A DNA stretch of 39,472 nucleotides from Acidobacteriota bacterium. Lineage in GTDB: Bacteria > Acidobacteriota > Vicinamibacteria > Vicinamibacterales > UBA2999. The position numbers and the translations under genes are program-made. The stretch is from NCBI GenBank assembly GCA_016213695.1, contig JACQZV010000087.1, forward strand, positions 1 through 39,472. Reading direction: 5' to 3'. The notes below the pieces were generated by a model. The model was not told where the DNA came from, did no database searches, and saw only the letters and a program-made list of their open reading frames with translations. Numbering within the stretch: position 1 is the stretch's first letter; each line of letters opens with the position of its first letter. Shown here in pieces: positions 31,925 through 39,353 of the stretch.

Positions 31925-34096
31925 TCACTTCGCCAGCGGGTCCGGCCTCAACTGGAAGTGCATCGCAACCGGCGGCGTCCCCTTGCCCGTTTCCATGTGG
32001 AACGGCACGCGGCTGCTCACCGTTGACCAGAGCCCGCGCCCCTTCCACCCGCCGCTCGGATCGTCGATGCGGCCGTCCATCCATTTCGTGTAGAAGCCCA
32101 TCGGATACGGCACGCGGAGCACCACCCACTGTCCGTCCCTGAGCGCCAGGAACGCGTCGGACTCGTTGCCCGTGGCGATCGGGGTATTCGCGCCGAGTCC
32201 CAGCGTGTCGAACTGGTCCACCCACGCGAAGTAACTGCCCTCGGCGCTGCCGTTGTCCCGCACCCCCGCGAACTGCGGCAGCGGCTGCGGATAGAGCGTC
32301 CATCCCTCCGGGCAGTGCTGGCCCGTGGCTTTCGGGCCGTTCAGCGGACCGTGGCACTTGCGACGATCGAAGCTGCCGAGGTGGCCGCTGCCGAGCGCGA
32401 CCCACGCGACGCCGTTGCGATCGACGTCCATCCCTCGTGGCGAGTACCCCTCGATCGGCGCGTTCGGGTTCTGCCACGGCACCTCGTAGCGCTCCGCCAG
32501 CGCGGTCTCGATCGGGTCGGGCCCGGGGACGATGCGGATGATGGCGCCGGGGAAGCCGAGCACCGACCCCCACACCGATCCGTCCGGGGCAGGGTTCACG
32601 CTGTAGAGGTTGTCGCCGATCCGCTTGTCCTTCGCCGGGTCGATCGGCTGGTCGACCTCGACAAACGCGTCACGCCTGCCGTTGCCGTTCGTGTCGAGCA
32701 CGATGGCCGTCCAGCCCTGCGACCTCGCTTCGTCGCCTGTCTCGTCGAAGACCTTCGTGTCGATCCAGCCGAGGTACGGGCTGCCGTAGCCGTTGAAGTA
32801 CAGCGTGTTGTTCGCGTCCTCGGCGAACATCAGATGGTGCGTGTCGAAGCACGTGCTGATCTGTGTGAGCTTTTTCGTCTTCGGGTCGTACACCGCCGCC
32901 TGCCGGACGGAGGTGTCGATGGGGAAGAGCTTCGCGGAGGGGTGGCTCGAGCCCTTCCGGCAGTAGTCCGGCGTCCCGGGCGGACGCACGCGCGCGGTCA
33001 TCCAGACGCGGCCCTGGCCGTCAATCATCGGATTGTGGACGTCCATCCGGCTCGTCCAGATCGCCTCCGTGCCCCAGTACACCGACGGCTGCAGCACGGG
33101 ATTGGGCGCAACCGGGGTCTTCGGATCCCGCGGCGCCACCGGAATCCGGCTCGGCGTGTGTCGCACGGGATCGAGCACGGGGATGTAGTCGGCGCTCAGC
33201 TCGGGCGATCCGTAGATCGGGCCGTGGGCGTTGACCGTGGGCGTGCGCCGATCGGTCGATACCTGATCGTGCATGTAGACCTTCGGGTCGGCCCAGTACC
33301 ACTGCGTGATCACGACATTGCGCTCGACCCCCTGCGGGCGGGCCGGCGCGGGCGGCACCTCGCCGGCCGCGATCCGGTCGGTCCAGTCGGCGAACATCGC
33401 AAGCGCCCGAGGCGCGCCAAAGAGCGCGATCTCCCGCGCCATGTCCGGACCCGCCTGCCCCGACTGGATGCGGCGCGCCCAGGCGTCCCTGGACGTCGGG
33501 AAGGCGCCAAGCGCTTTCGGGATCTCGCGCGTCGCCTTCGTGCCGACCTGATGGCACGTGTAGCAGCTGCCGTTCTTCAGCCACGCCAGCCACTGGGCCT
33601 GCGTTTTCATGCCGGGTGCGATGCCGTTGCCCCGCGGTCCCGTGCCGGGGAACTCCGTCTTGTCGGGAATGCGCAGCAGCGACGCCCAGTAGCCGGCCGG
33701 GTAGTACTGCGCTGCGGCCCGTGGGTTGGGCGCGACGGTCGCGGTGAGGTTGACGAGCGCGCCGGGCGCCGCCTGCACCTTCGGTGAATCGACGAGGCCG
33801 TAGCCGCGCACCCAGAGCGTGTAGGCCGCTCCGGGCAAATCAGGGACGAGGTAGCGGCCCTGGTCGTCGGTCACGACGATCTTCGCGAACCTCGTCGGCA
33901 GGTTCGTGGTTTCGGCGATCACCCAGTCGCCGGCTTCCGGCCCGTTCGCGCTGGTGACGATGCCGCCGATGTCGTCGTTATCGATCGCGACGGCGGCGGT
34001 GTCCTGCTGCCGGGCGCATGCGACCCACGTGGCCGCCCAGATGCAGGCCAGCGCCAGCGTCGCGCCGCGGGCTGATGAAGAGAATCGGCTCGTCAT
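31925..34096 (-). CDS. Lipoprotein with regulatory-like domain, CxxCH heme motif and beta-propeller
   Basis: A 723-residue predicted lipoprotein (lipobox TWVAC, Cys27). Residues about 43-125 form a carboxypeptidase-regulatory-like beta domain (IGGIVTSANGPEAGDWVIAET...GRYLVPDLPGAAYTLWVRGYG). A single CYTCH heme-binding motif is at 178-182, in a short cytochrome-like stretch. Most of the rest is repetitive: DVHNPMIDGQGRVWMTARV, GWIDTKVFDETGD, SVNPAPDGSVWGSVLGFPG, GMDVDRNGVAWVALGSGHLGSFDRRKC, consistent with a beta-propeller. Proteins of this plan recur in Acidobacteria and are thought to be secreted dehydrogenase-like or binding proteins, without proof. It is divergent from the SMP-30 gene with only 34 bp between. 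Confidence 0.82.
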   Translation of the reverse strand: MTSRFSSSARGATLALACIWAATWVACARQQDTAAVAIDNDDIGGIVTSANGPEAGDWVIAETTNLPTRFAKIVVTDDQGRYLVPDLPGAAYTLWVRGYGLVDSPKVQAAPGALVNLTATVAPNPRAAAQYYPAGYWASLLRIPDKTEFPGTGPRGNGIAPGMKTQAQWLAWLKNGSCYTCHQVGTKATREIPKALGAFPTSRDAWARRIQSGQAGPDMAREIALFGAPRALAMFADWTDRIAAGEVPPAPARPQGVERNVVITQWYWADPKVYMHDQVSTDRRTPTVNAHGPIYGSPELSADYIPVLDPVRHTPSRIPVAPRDPKTPVAPNPVLQPSVYWGTEAIWTSRMDVHNPMIDGQGRVWMTARVRPPGTPDYCRKGSSHPSAKLFPIDTSVRQAAVYDPKTKKLTQISTCFDTHHLMFAEDANNTLYFNGYGSPYLGWIDTKVFDETGDEARSQGWTAIVLDTNGNGRRDAFVEVDQPIDPAKDKRIGDNLYSVNPAPDGSVWGSVLGFPGAIIRIVPGPDPIETALAERYEVPWQNPNAPIEGYSPRGMDVDRNGVAWVALGSGHLGSFDRRKCHGPLNGPKATGQHCPEGWTLYPQPLPQFAGVRDNGSAEGSYFAWVDQFDTLGLGANTPIATGNESDAFLALRDGQWVVLRVPYPMGFYTKWMDGRIDDPSGGWKGRGLWSTVSSRVPFHMETGKGTPPVAMHFQLRPDPLAK

Positions 34097-34130
34097 GGCG
34101 GTCGATCATAGCCTGCATTAACATACGCCG

Positions 34131-35324
34131 ATGCACGACCGGAATCTGATACCGCGCCGCGGTGTCGTCAAGGCGCTGGGCGCGGCGGCCGGCGCGGCGC
34201 TGGCCGGCGACGCGCTGTTTGCGCAGCAGGCGCCCCGCGCCGAGCCCCCCTCGACTGTCACCAATCCGCCGCGCGACTTCACGCAGCCGACGACCTACTT
34301 CACCGATCCCGACATCCTGACGGTCGATCCCGCCTTCGATGCGCTGGTCCAGCCGCAGAATGCGATCCATCGCCTCTGGACCGGCGGGCAGTGGCTCGAA
34401 GGCCCCGCCTGGAGCAGCCAGGGCCGGTACCTCGTCATCAGCGACATTCCGAACAACCTGCAGCTCCGCTGGCTCGAAGACAACGCGCAGGTGACGGTGT
34501 ACCGCAACCCGGCGAACAACAGCAACGGCAACACCTTCGACTTCCAGGGACGCCAGCTCTCCGCCGAACATCTGACCCGCCGGATCGTCCGCTACGAGAA
34601 CGACGGGTCGGTGACGATCATCGCGGATCGCTATGACGGCAAGCGCTTCAGCTCGCCGAACGACGTCGTCGCGCATCCCGACGGCAGCTACTGGTTCACC
34701 GATCCGCCGTACGGCGGGACGATGTTCGAGGGGCAGCCGGACGCGCCGGGCGGCTCCACCAATCCGGGCGGGCGGCTCAATCCGCGGCTCGGCGGGCCGC
34801 CCGAGCTGGGCGCGTTCAGGCGCGAGCTGCCGACCGGGGTCTACCGCGTCGACCCGAGCGGGAAAGTGGATCTGGTGGCCGGTGAGGATCAGGTGCCGGA
34901 TCCCAACGGACTGGCGTTCTCCCCCGATTACAAGCGCCTGTACGTGATCAGTACGGGAAAAGGGCCGGGCGACACCGGCGCCGGCGGCATGGGGAACATG
35001 TATGCCTTCGATGTGATGAATACGCGGCTCTCGAAGGCGACCTTGTTCAGCAGCTTCATGGTGGACGGCGTCAAGTGCGGCCCCGACGGCGTCCGCTGCG
35101 ATGTCTTCGGCAATCTCTGGTGCTCGAGCAACGCGGGGCGGGCGGTCGGCTACAACGGCGTCACGGTCTGGAACCCGCAGGGAAGACTCATCGGCCGCAT
35201 CCGCCTGCCCGAGGTCTGCGCCAACGTCTGCTTCGGCGGGCCGAAGCGCAACCGGCTTTTCATGGCGGGCAGCCAGTCGATCTACGCGGTCTTCGTGAAT
35301 ACACAAGGCGCGGGGCCGGGATAG
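34131..35324 (+). CDS. Tat-exported SMP-30/gluconolactonase-family protein
   Basis: A 397-residue protein with a twin-arginine signal (PRRGVVKALGAAAGAALAG, cleavage near FAQQ). The propeller carries WLEGPAWSSQGRYLVISDIP (Glu ligand), FSSPNDVVAHPDGSYWFTDPPYG (Asn ligand and the DPPYG motif) and DPNGLAFSPDYKRLYV, ending DVFGNLWCSSNAG. These are the calcium-binding and blade motifs of SMP-30/LRE lactonases, which hydrolyse aldonolactones. Many secreted members are uncharacterised. No clear ribosome-binding site precedes ATG 34131. It shares a 34-bp divergent region with the heme-motif lipoprotein, suggesting shared regulation. Confidence 0.87.
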   Translation: MHDRNLIPRRGVVKALGAAAGAALAGDALFAQQAPRAEPPSTVTNPPRDFTQPTTYFTDPDILTVDPAFDALVQPQNAIHRLWTGGQWLEGPAWSSQGRYLVISDIPNNLQLRWLEDNAQVTVYRNPANNSNGNTFDFQGRQLSAEHLTRRIVRYENDGSVTIIADRYDGKRFSSPNDVVAHPDGSYWFTDPPYGGTMFEGQPDAPGGSTNPGGRLNPRLGGPPELGAFRRELPTGVYRVDPSGKVDLVAGEDQVPDPNGLAFSPDYKRLYVISTGKGPGDTGAGGMGNMYAFDVMNTRLSKATLFSSFMVDGVKCGPDGVRCDVFGNLWCSSNAGRAVGYNGVTVWNPQGRLIGRIRLPEVCANVCFGGPKRNRLFMAGSQSIYAVFVNTQGAGPG

Positions 35325-35330
35325 GACTGC

Positions 35331-35506
35331 GGTTCATGGGTTCACGGGTGCTTTGGTGCTCGGGTTCCGGTTCAGCGGTGCTGGGTTCTTGGGTTCTCAG
35401 GATGGTGCACCGGTCCCAATGAACCCACGAACCACCCGTGAACCCCGGAACCGAAGAACCTGAGCACCGGAACCTGAGCACCAAAGCACCCGTGAACCCG
35501 AGAACC
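35331..35506. repeat. Large inverted repeat of GGTTC/GGTGCTC units
   Basis: A 24-bp perfect arm pair (35338-35361 and 35476-35499) lies within near-complementary flanks. The DNA between is made of further GGTTCnnn and GGTGCTC-like units on both strands. It begins six bases after the SMP-30 stop and ends four bases before the next ATG, occupying almost the whole gap. Confidence 0.92.
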
Positions 35507-35509
35507 AGC

Positions 35510-36373
35510 ATGCATATCGGCTTTATCGGCCTTGGCGTCATGGGGCGTCCGATGGCGCGTCACCTCATCGAGGCGGGCCACAGCCTGCGTGTCTACGCCA
35601 GGCGTCCCGAGGCGGCGGCGCCGCTTGTGGCGGCCGGCGCGACGCGCTGCGCCACGCCCGCCGAGCTCGCCTCACACGCCGATGTCGTCATCACGATGGT
35701 CACCGCGACCGCCGACGTCGAAGAGGTGCTCCTCGGGCCGCACGGCGCGATCGACGGTGCCAGACCCGGCACGATCGCCATCGACATGAGCACGATCGCG
35801 CCCCAGGGCGCGCGGCGAATCGCGGCGGCGCTCGCGGAGCGCCAGGTGCGCATGCTCGACGCGCCGGTCACCGGCGGTCCCGCCGGCGCCGAGGCGGCCA
35901 CGCTCACGATCCTGGTCGGCGGTGACGCGGCGGTACTCGACGAGGCCCGGCCGATCCTCGAACGCCTCGGACGGCAGATCGTCCACATGGGCGGCCCCGG
36001 CGCCGGTCAGATCGCCAAGGCGTGCAATCAGCTCGCGCTCCTCGTCAATGCCGAAGGCGTCGCCGAGGCGCTCGCGCTGGGGCAGCGCTGCGGCCTCGAT
36101 CCCCGCACGCTGCGCGAGGCGCTGCTCGGCGGCATCGCCGCCAGCCGCGTGCTCGAGGTGTTCGGCGAGCGCATGGCCGAGCGCCGGTTCACCCCCGGGA
36201 TGGCAGTCCGGCTCTACGACAAGGACCTGACGTTCGTGCTCGACTTGGCGCGCGAAAAGGGTCTGGCGCTGCCGGCGGCGGCTGCCGTGCGCGCGCATCT
36301 CGACACGATGGTGGCGGACGGCAAGGCCGGGCTCGACCTCGCCGCCCTCATCGACACGGTGATGGCCGGCTGA
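35510..36373 (+). CDS. 3-hydroxyisobutyrate dehydrogenase/tartronate semialdehyde reductase-like protein
   Basis: A 287-residue NAD(P)-dependent beta-hydroxyacid dehydrogenase. The Rossmann start IGFIGLGVMGRPMARHLIEAGH is canonical. DMSTIAPQGARRIAAAL and LDAPVTGGPAGAEAATLTILVGG are the family's substrate-loop signatures. The catalytic Lys is in GAGQIAKACNQLA, and KDLTFVLDLAREKGLALP is the C-terminal helical domain. Possible substrates include 3-hydroxyisobutyrate and tartronate semialdehyde. ATG 35510 is the first Met that begins the Rossmann strand. The open frame reaches back to 35438 through the repeat, and no Shine-Dalgarno sequence is visible, so the repeat may have displaced the original leader. 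Confidence 0.9.
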   Translation: MHIGFIGLGVMGRPMARHLIEAGHSLRVYARRPEAAAPLVAAGATRCATPAELASHADVVITMVTATADVEEVLLGPHGAIDGARPGTIAIDMSTIAPQGARRIAAALAERQVRMLDAPVTGGPAGAEAATLTILVGGDAAVLDEARPILERLGRQIVHMGGPGAGQIAKACNQLALLVNAEGVAEALALGQRCGLDPRTLREALLGGIAASRVLEVFGERMAERRFTPGMAVRLYDKDLTFVLDLAREKGLALPAAAAVRAHLDTMVADGKAGLDLAALIDTVMAG

Positions 36374-36377
36374 AAGT

Positions 36378-36420
36378 GCAGGGCGGGTTCCGCGCCATCG
36401 TCAGGCGCAGCGGACCCGCC
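36378..36420 (+). repeat. Palindromic element, GTAGGGCGGGT...GACCCGCC family, copy 3
   Basis: Begins GCAGGGCGGGTTCCGCGCC and ends GGCGCAGCGGACCCGCC. It fills the 50-bp gap between the convergent dehydrogenase and gamma-glutamyltransferase genes. The GGGTTCCGCGC version of the left end is shared with the copy inside the gamma-glutamyltransferase gene. Confidence 0.85.
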
Positions 36421-36423
36421 ACA

Positions 36424-38100
36424 TCACCAGCCCGCGGCCATCCCGTCTTTTCTCGGGTCCGATCCCCCCTGCAGCACGCCCGTCTCGGGGTCGATGCGGA
36501 CCGCCTGATAGCCGCCCATCATGCCGCGGCCGTCGTGCAGCACGTGCCCGCGGGCGCGGAGCGCCGCGCGAACCGGTTCGGCAATCCCGGATTCCACGGC
36601 CAGCCCGTCCTCAAAGTGCCTGACGCGCGGCACCTCGCCCGCCTCCTGCACGTTCATACCGAAATCGACCACGTTGGCGACGATCTGGGCGTGCGCCTGC
36701 GCCTGGTTGTCGGCGCCCATGACGCCGAACGCCATGAACGGCCGGTCCCCCATCATCAGCAGGGCGGGGACGAGCGTATGGAACGGACGCTTGCCGGGCG
36801 CCAGCTCGTTCGGGTGGCCCGGTTGCAGCGTGAACCCGCCGCCACGCGAGTGCAGCGCGATGCCCGTGCCCGGCACGACGACGCCGGCGCCAAAGCTGTC
36901 GAACAGCGAATTGATGAGCGAGATGACATTCCCGAAGCGATCCGCGGCGGCCAGGTACACGGTGTCGCCGCGCTTCTCGCCGGCGGCGCTGCTCGCGCCG
37001 GTCGGTCCGGCGGGTCCGCTCGCGCCGGCGCCACCCGCGCGCGGAACCCGCGCTACGCGCTGCATGTCGATCTGCTTCCGCCGTTCTGCCGCGTACTCCT
37101 TCGACACGAGCGTCGCCAGCAGTTCCGGCGGCACGTGCCGCGGGTCGGCGAGGTACGCCGCGCGATCGGCAAACGCAATCCGCTTCGCCTCGGTGTAAAC
37201 GTGCAGGTAGTCCGCGCTGTTGTGACCCATGGCGCGCACGTCGTACCCCTCGAGCATGTTGAGCATCTCGAGCGCCACGAATCCCTGCGTGTTGGGCGGC
37301 ATCTCGTACAGCGTGTACCCGCGATACGTCGTCCGGATTGGATCGACCCAGTCGGACAGGTGCGCGCGGAAATCCGCGGATGTCAGGAAGCCGCCGCGGG
37401 CGCCCACGTGGCTCGCGATCGCGTCCCCGATTGGCCCGCCGTAAACGGCGGCGGCGCCGCCTCCGGCGATCTGCTCGAGCGTGCCGGCCAGGTCTGGATT
37501 CCGGAAGATCTCGCCCGGCTGCGGCGCCCGGCCGCCCGGCAGGAGCACGCGTGCCGCCTCGGCGTCCTCCGCCAGTCTCGGCGCGGACTCGCTCCACTGG
37601 CCGGCCACAATCTCCGACACTGGAAAGCCCTCGCGCGCGTAGCGGATGGCGGGTGCCAGGGCACGAGAGAGCGGAATCGTGCCGTGCGCCTCGAGGAGCG
37701 CCGACCACCCGGCCACCGACCCGGGCACGGTCACCGAGAGCGGACCGTGGCCCGGCATCTCCGTGCACCCCCGCGCGCGGAGCGCCTGCGCATCGGCGTG
37801 GGCACCCGCCCGGCCGCTCGAGTTGAGCGCCCGCAGCGTGCGCGTCCGGCCGTCGAACACGAGCGCAAAAAGGTCGCCGCCCACGCCGGTCATCGTCGGC
37901 TCGACGACCGCGAGCACGGCCGCGGCGGTGACCGCCGCGTCGATCGCGTTGCCGCCGTCGAGCATCACCTGCAGCCCCGCCGCCGACGCGAGCGGCTGGC
38001 TGGTGGCGATGACGCCGTTGCGGGCGAGCACCGGGGAGCGGGTGCCGTGGATCCGCCCGGTGGGGCGGTCGCCTGAGAGCGAGTGCGATCCGGTGGTCAT
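36424..38100 (-). CDS. ggt: Gamma-glutamyltransferase-family protein
   Basis: A 558-residue Ntn-hydrolase that self-cleaves before a Thr and acts on gamma-glutamyl compounds such as glutathione. GGNAIDAAVTAAAVLAVVEPTMTGVGGDLFALVF is the large-subunit signature. The predicted nucleophile is Thr380 in GDTVYLAAADRFGNVISLINS. PHTLVPALLM-like and FGVMGADNQAQAHAQI segments are also typical. No Sec signal is visible, so it may be cytoplasmic. Residues about 349-375, just before the nucleophile, are a low-complexity Gly/Ala/Ser/Pro stretch partly encoded by a repeat element (37009-37056). Glutathione hydrolase versus a cephalosporin-acylase-like or 'YwrD' role cannot be separated. Confidence 0.87.
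   Translation of the reverse strand: MTTGSHSLSGDRPTGRIHGTRSPVLARNGVIATSQPLASAAGLQVMLDGGNAIDAAVTAAAVLAVVEPTMTGVGGDLFALVFDGRTRTLRALNSSGRAGAHADAQALRARGCTEMPGHGPLSVTVPGSVAGWSALLEAHGTIPLSRALAPAIRYAREGFPVSEIVAGQWSESAPRLAEDAEAARVLLPGGRAPQPGEIFRNPDLAGTLEQIAGGGAAAVYGGPIGDAIASHVGARGGFLTSADFRAHLSDWVDPIRTTYRGYTLYEMPPNTQGFVALEMLNMLEGYDVRAMGHNSADYLHVYTEAKRIAFADRAAYLADPRHVPPELLATLVSKEYAAERRKQIDMQRVARVPRAGGAGASGPAGPTGASSAAGEKRGDTVYLAAADRFGNVISLINSLFDSFGAGVVVPGTGIALHSRGGGFTLQPGHPNELAPGKRPFHTLVPALLMMGDRPFMAFGVMGADNQAQAHAQIVANVVDFGMNVQEAGEVPRVRHFEDGLAVESGIAEPVRAALRARGHVLHDGRGMMGGYQAVRIDPETGVLQGGSDPRKDGMAAGW
37009..37056 (-). repeat. Palindromic element inside gamma-glutamyltransferase, copy 4
   Basis: On the minus strand it runs GTAGCGCGGGTTCCGCGC ... 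GAGCGGACCCGCC, with the same ends as the intergenic copies at 36378-36420 and 1465-1511. It is 48 bp, 16 codons, and in frame (residues about 349-364, VARVPRAGGAGASGPA), 16 residues before the catalytic Thr380. Confidence 0.75.
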
Positions 38101-38167
38101 CGGCAGGGACGCCGGCTATGGTAGCCCGCCGCGCATCCGGATTGACAGCGGCGCAGCACGGCTCCGC

Positions 38168-38195
38168 AACTGACAACTGACAACCGACAACTTCA
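38168..38195. repeat. Tandem heptamer array, consensus AACTGAC
   Basis: Four 7-nt units: AACTGAC, AACTGAC, AACCGAC, AACTTCA. It lies just upstream of the ThDP decarboxylase operon, and a TATCAT box (38197-38202) follows. Confidence 0.85.
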
Positions 38196-38211
38196 GTATC
38201 ATTCCCTGTCC

Positions 38212-38742
38212 ATGTCCGAGGCTTCCGTTCCGCAGTCCGTCTGGTCGCAGGACATCCACCGGGCGCTCGCGGACGCCGGCATTCGTCAGGTGGCCTACGT
38301 GCCCGATGCCGGGCATCAGTCGCTCATCGAGCGCTGTCACGCCGACGCGTCCATGCGCACGGTCCGGCTCACCACCGAGGAAGAGGGGATCGCGCTGGCG
38401 GCGGGGGCCTGGCTGGGCGGCGCGCGCGCCGCGCTGCTCATGCAGTCGAGCGGCGTCGGCAACTGCGTCAACATGCTGTCGCTCATCGAGGAGTGCCGCT
38501 GTCCGCTGCTGATGCTCGTCACGATGCGGGGCGAGTGGGGCGAAACCAATCCGTGGCAGGTGCCGATGGGGCAGCGCACGGCCCCGGTGCTGGAGCGCTG
38601 CGGCGTCATCGTGCAGCACGTCGACCGCGCCGGCGATCTCGGCGCGGAGGTGGCGGCCGCCGCGCAGCTGGCCTTCGTCTCCGCCCGCGCGGTCGCGCTC
38701 CTCATCGGCCAGCGCCTGGTCGGCGCCAAGACGTTCGAGTAG
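38212..38742 (+). CDS. ThDP-dependent decarboxylase alpha subunit (sulfopyruvate/phosphonopyruvate decarboxylase-like)
   Basis: A 176-residue PYR-domain protein. VAYVPDAGHQSLIERC and VRLTTEEEGIALAAGAWLGGARAALLMQSSGVGNCVNML match the N-terminal half of ThDP decarboxylases. Glu57 or Glu58 would be the residue that activates the cofactor. The split arrangement (alpha about 170-180, beta about 190-200 residues) is that of ComDE sulfopyruvate decarboxylase and some phosphonopyruvate decarboxylases. The substrate could be sulfopyruvate, phosphonopyruvate or another 2-oxo acid. ATG 38212 lacks a clear Shine-Dalgarno sequence. The beta-subunit gene starts five bases after the stop. Confidence 0.83.
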   Translation: MSEASVPQSVWSQDIHRALADAGIRQVAYVPDAGHQSLIERCHADASMRTVRLTTEEEGIALAAGAWLGGARAALLMQSSGVGNCVNMLSLIEECRCPLLMLVTMRGEWGETNPWQVPMGQRTAPVLERCGVIVQHVDRAGDLGAEVAAAAQLAFVSARAVALLIGQRLVGAKTFE

Positions 38743-38747
38743 CCACC

Positions 38748-39353
38748 GTGACCCGTCCGTCAATCACCCTGGAGCGGCGCGACGCCGTGGCGACTATCCT
38801 GAAGAGCCGCGGCGATGCGCTCGTGGTGACCGGGCTCGGATCGCCGACGTGGGATGTCGCGGCAACGAGCGAGTCGCCGCTCAATTTCTATCTGTGGGGC
38901 GCGATGGGCGGCGCCGCGATGATCGGGCTCGGGCTGGCGCTCGCCCAGCCGGCCCGCCGCGTCATCGTCATCACGGGCGACGGCGAGCTGCTCATGGGCA
39001 TGGGGAGCCTCGCCACCATCGGCGTCGAGCACCCGGCGAACCTCTCGATCGTCGTGCTCGACAACGAACATTACGGCGAAACCGGAATGCAGGAGTCGCA
39101 TACGGCCCGCGGGGTCGATCTGGCCGCGATCGCGGTGGCGTCGAATTTCGCGTCGGCCTCGACCCTCTATACCCGCCGGGAACTGGACGCGTGGGTGCCG
39201 GCGCTCTATCGCGACGCGGGGCCGCTGCTCGGAGTCGTCAAGGTGCGGCCGACGCAGCCGCCGCTGCAGGTGCCGGCGCGCGACGGCACGTCCATCAGGA
39301 GCCGCTTTCGCGAGGCCCTGCTCGGGCCGGGCGCGAGCCGGGAATCATCGTGA
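38748..39353 (+). CDS. ThDP-dependent decarboxylase beta subunit (sulfopyruvate decarboxylase-like)
   Basis: A 201-residue PP-domain protein. GDGELLMGMGSLATIG (77-92) and Asn106 (VVLDNEHYGETG) make the GDGx(~26)N thiamine-diphosphate/Mg motif. LWGAMGGAAMIGLGLALAQP is the typical preceding helix. With the alpha subunit it forms a complete heteromeric decarboxylase. It begins with GTG at 38748 and its TGA overlaps the next GTG (GTGA), coupling it to a probable acyl-CoA dehydrogenase gene. Decarboxylation with a downstream acyl-CoA enzyme suggests a catabolic pathway, and sulfonate use is one possibility. Confidence 0.86.
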   Translation: MTRPSITLERRDAVATILKSRGDALVVTGLGSPTWDVAATSESPLNFYLWGAMGGAAMIGLGLALAQPARRVIVITGDGELLMGMGSLATIGVEHPANLSIVVLDNEHYGETGMQESHTARGVDLAAIAVASNFASASTLYTRRELDAWVPALYRDAGPLLGVVKVRPTQPPLQVPARDGTSIRSRFREALLGPGASRESS

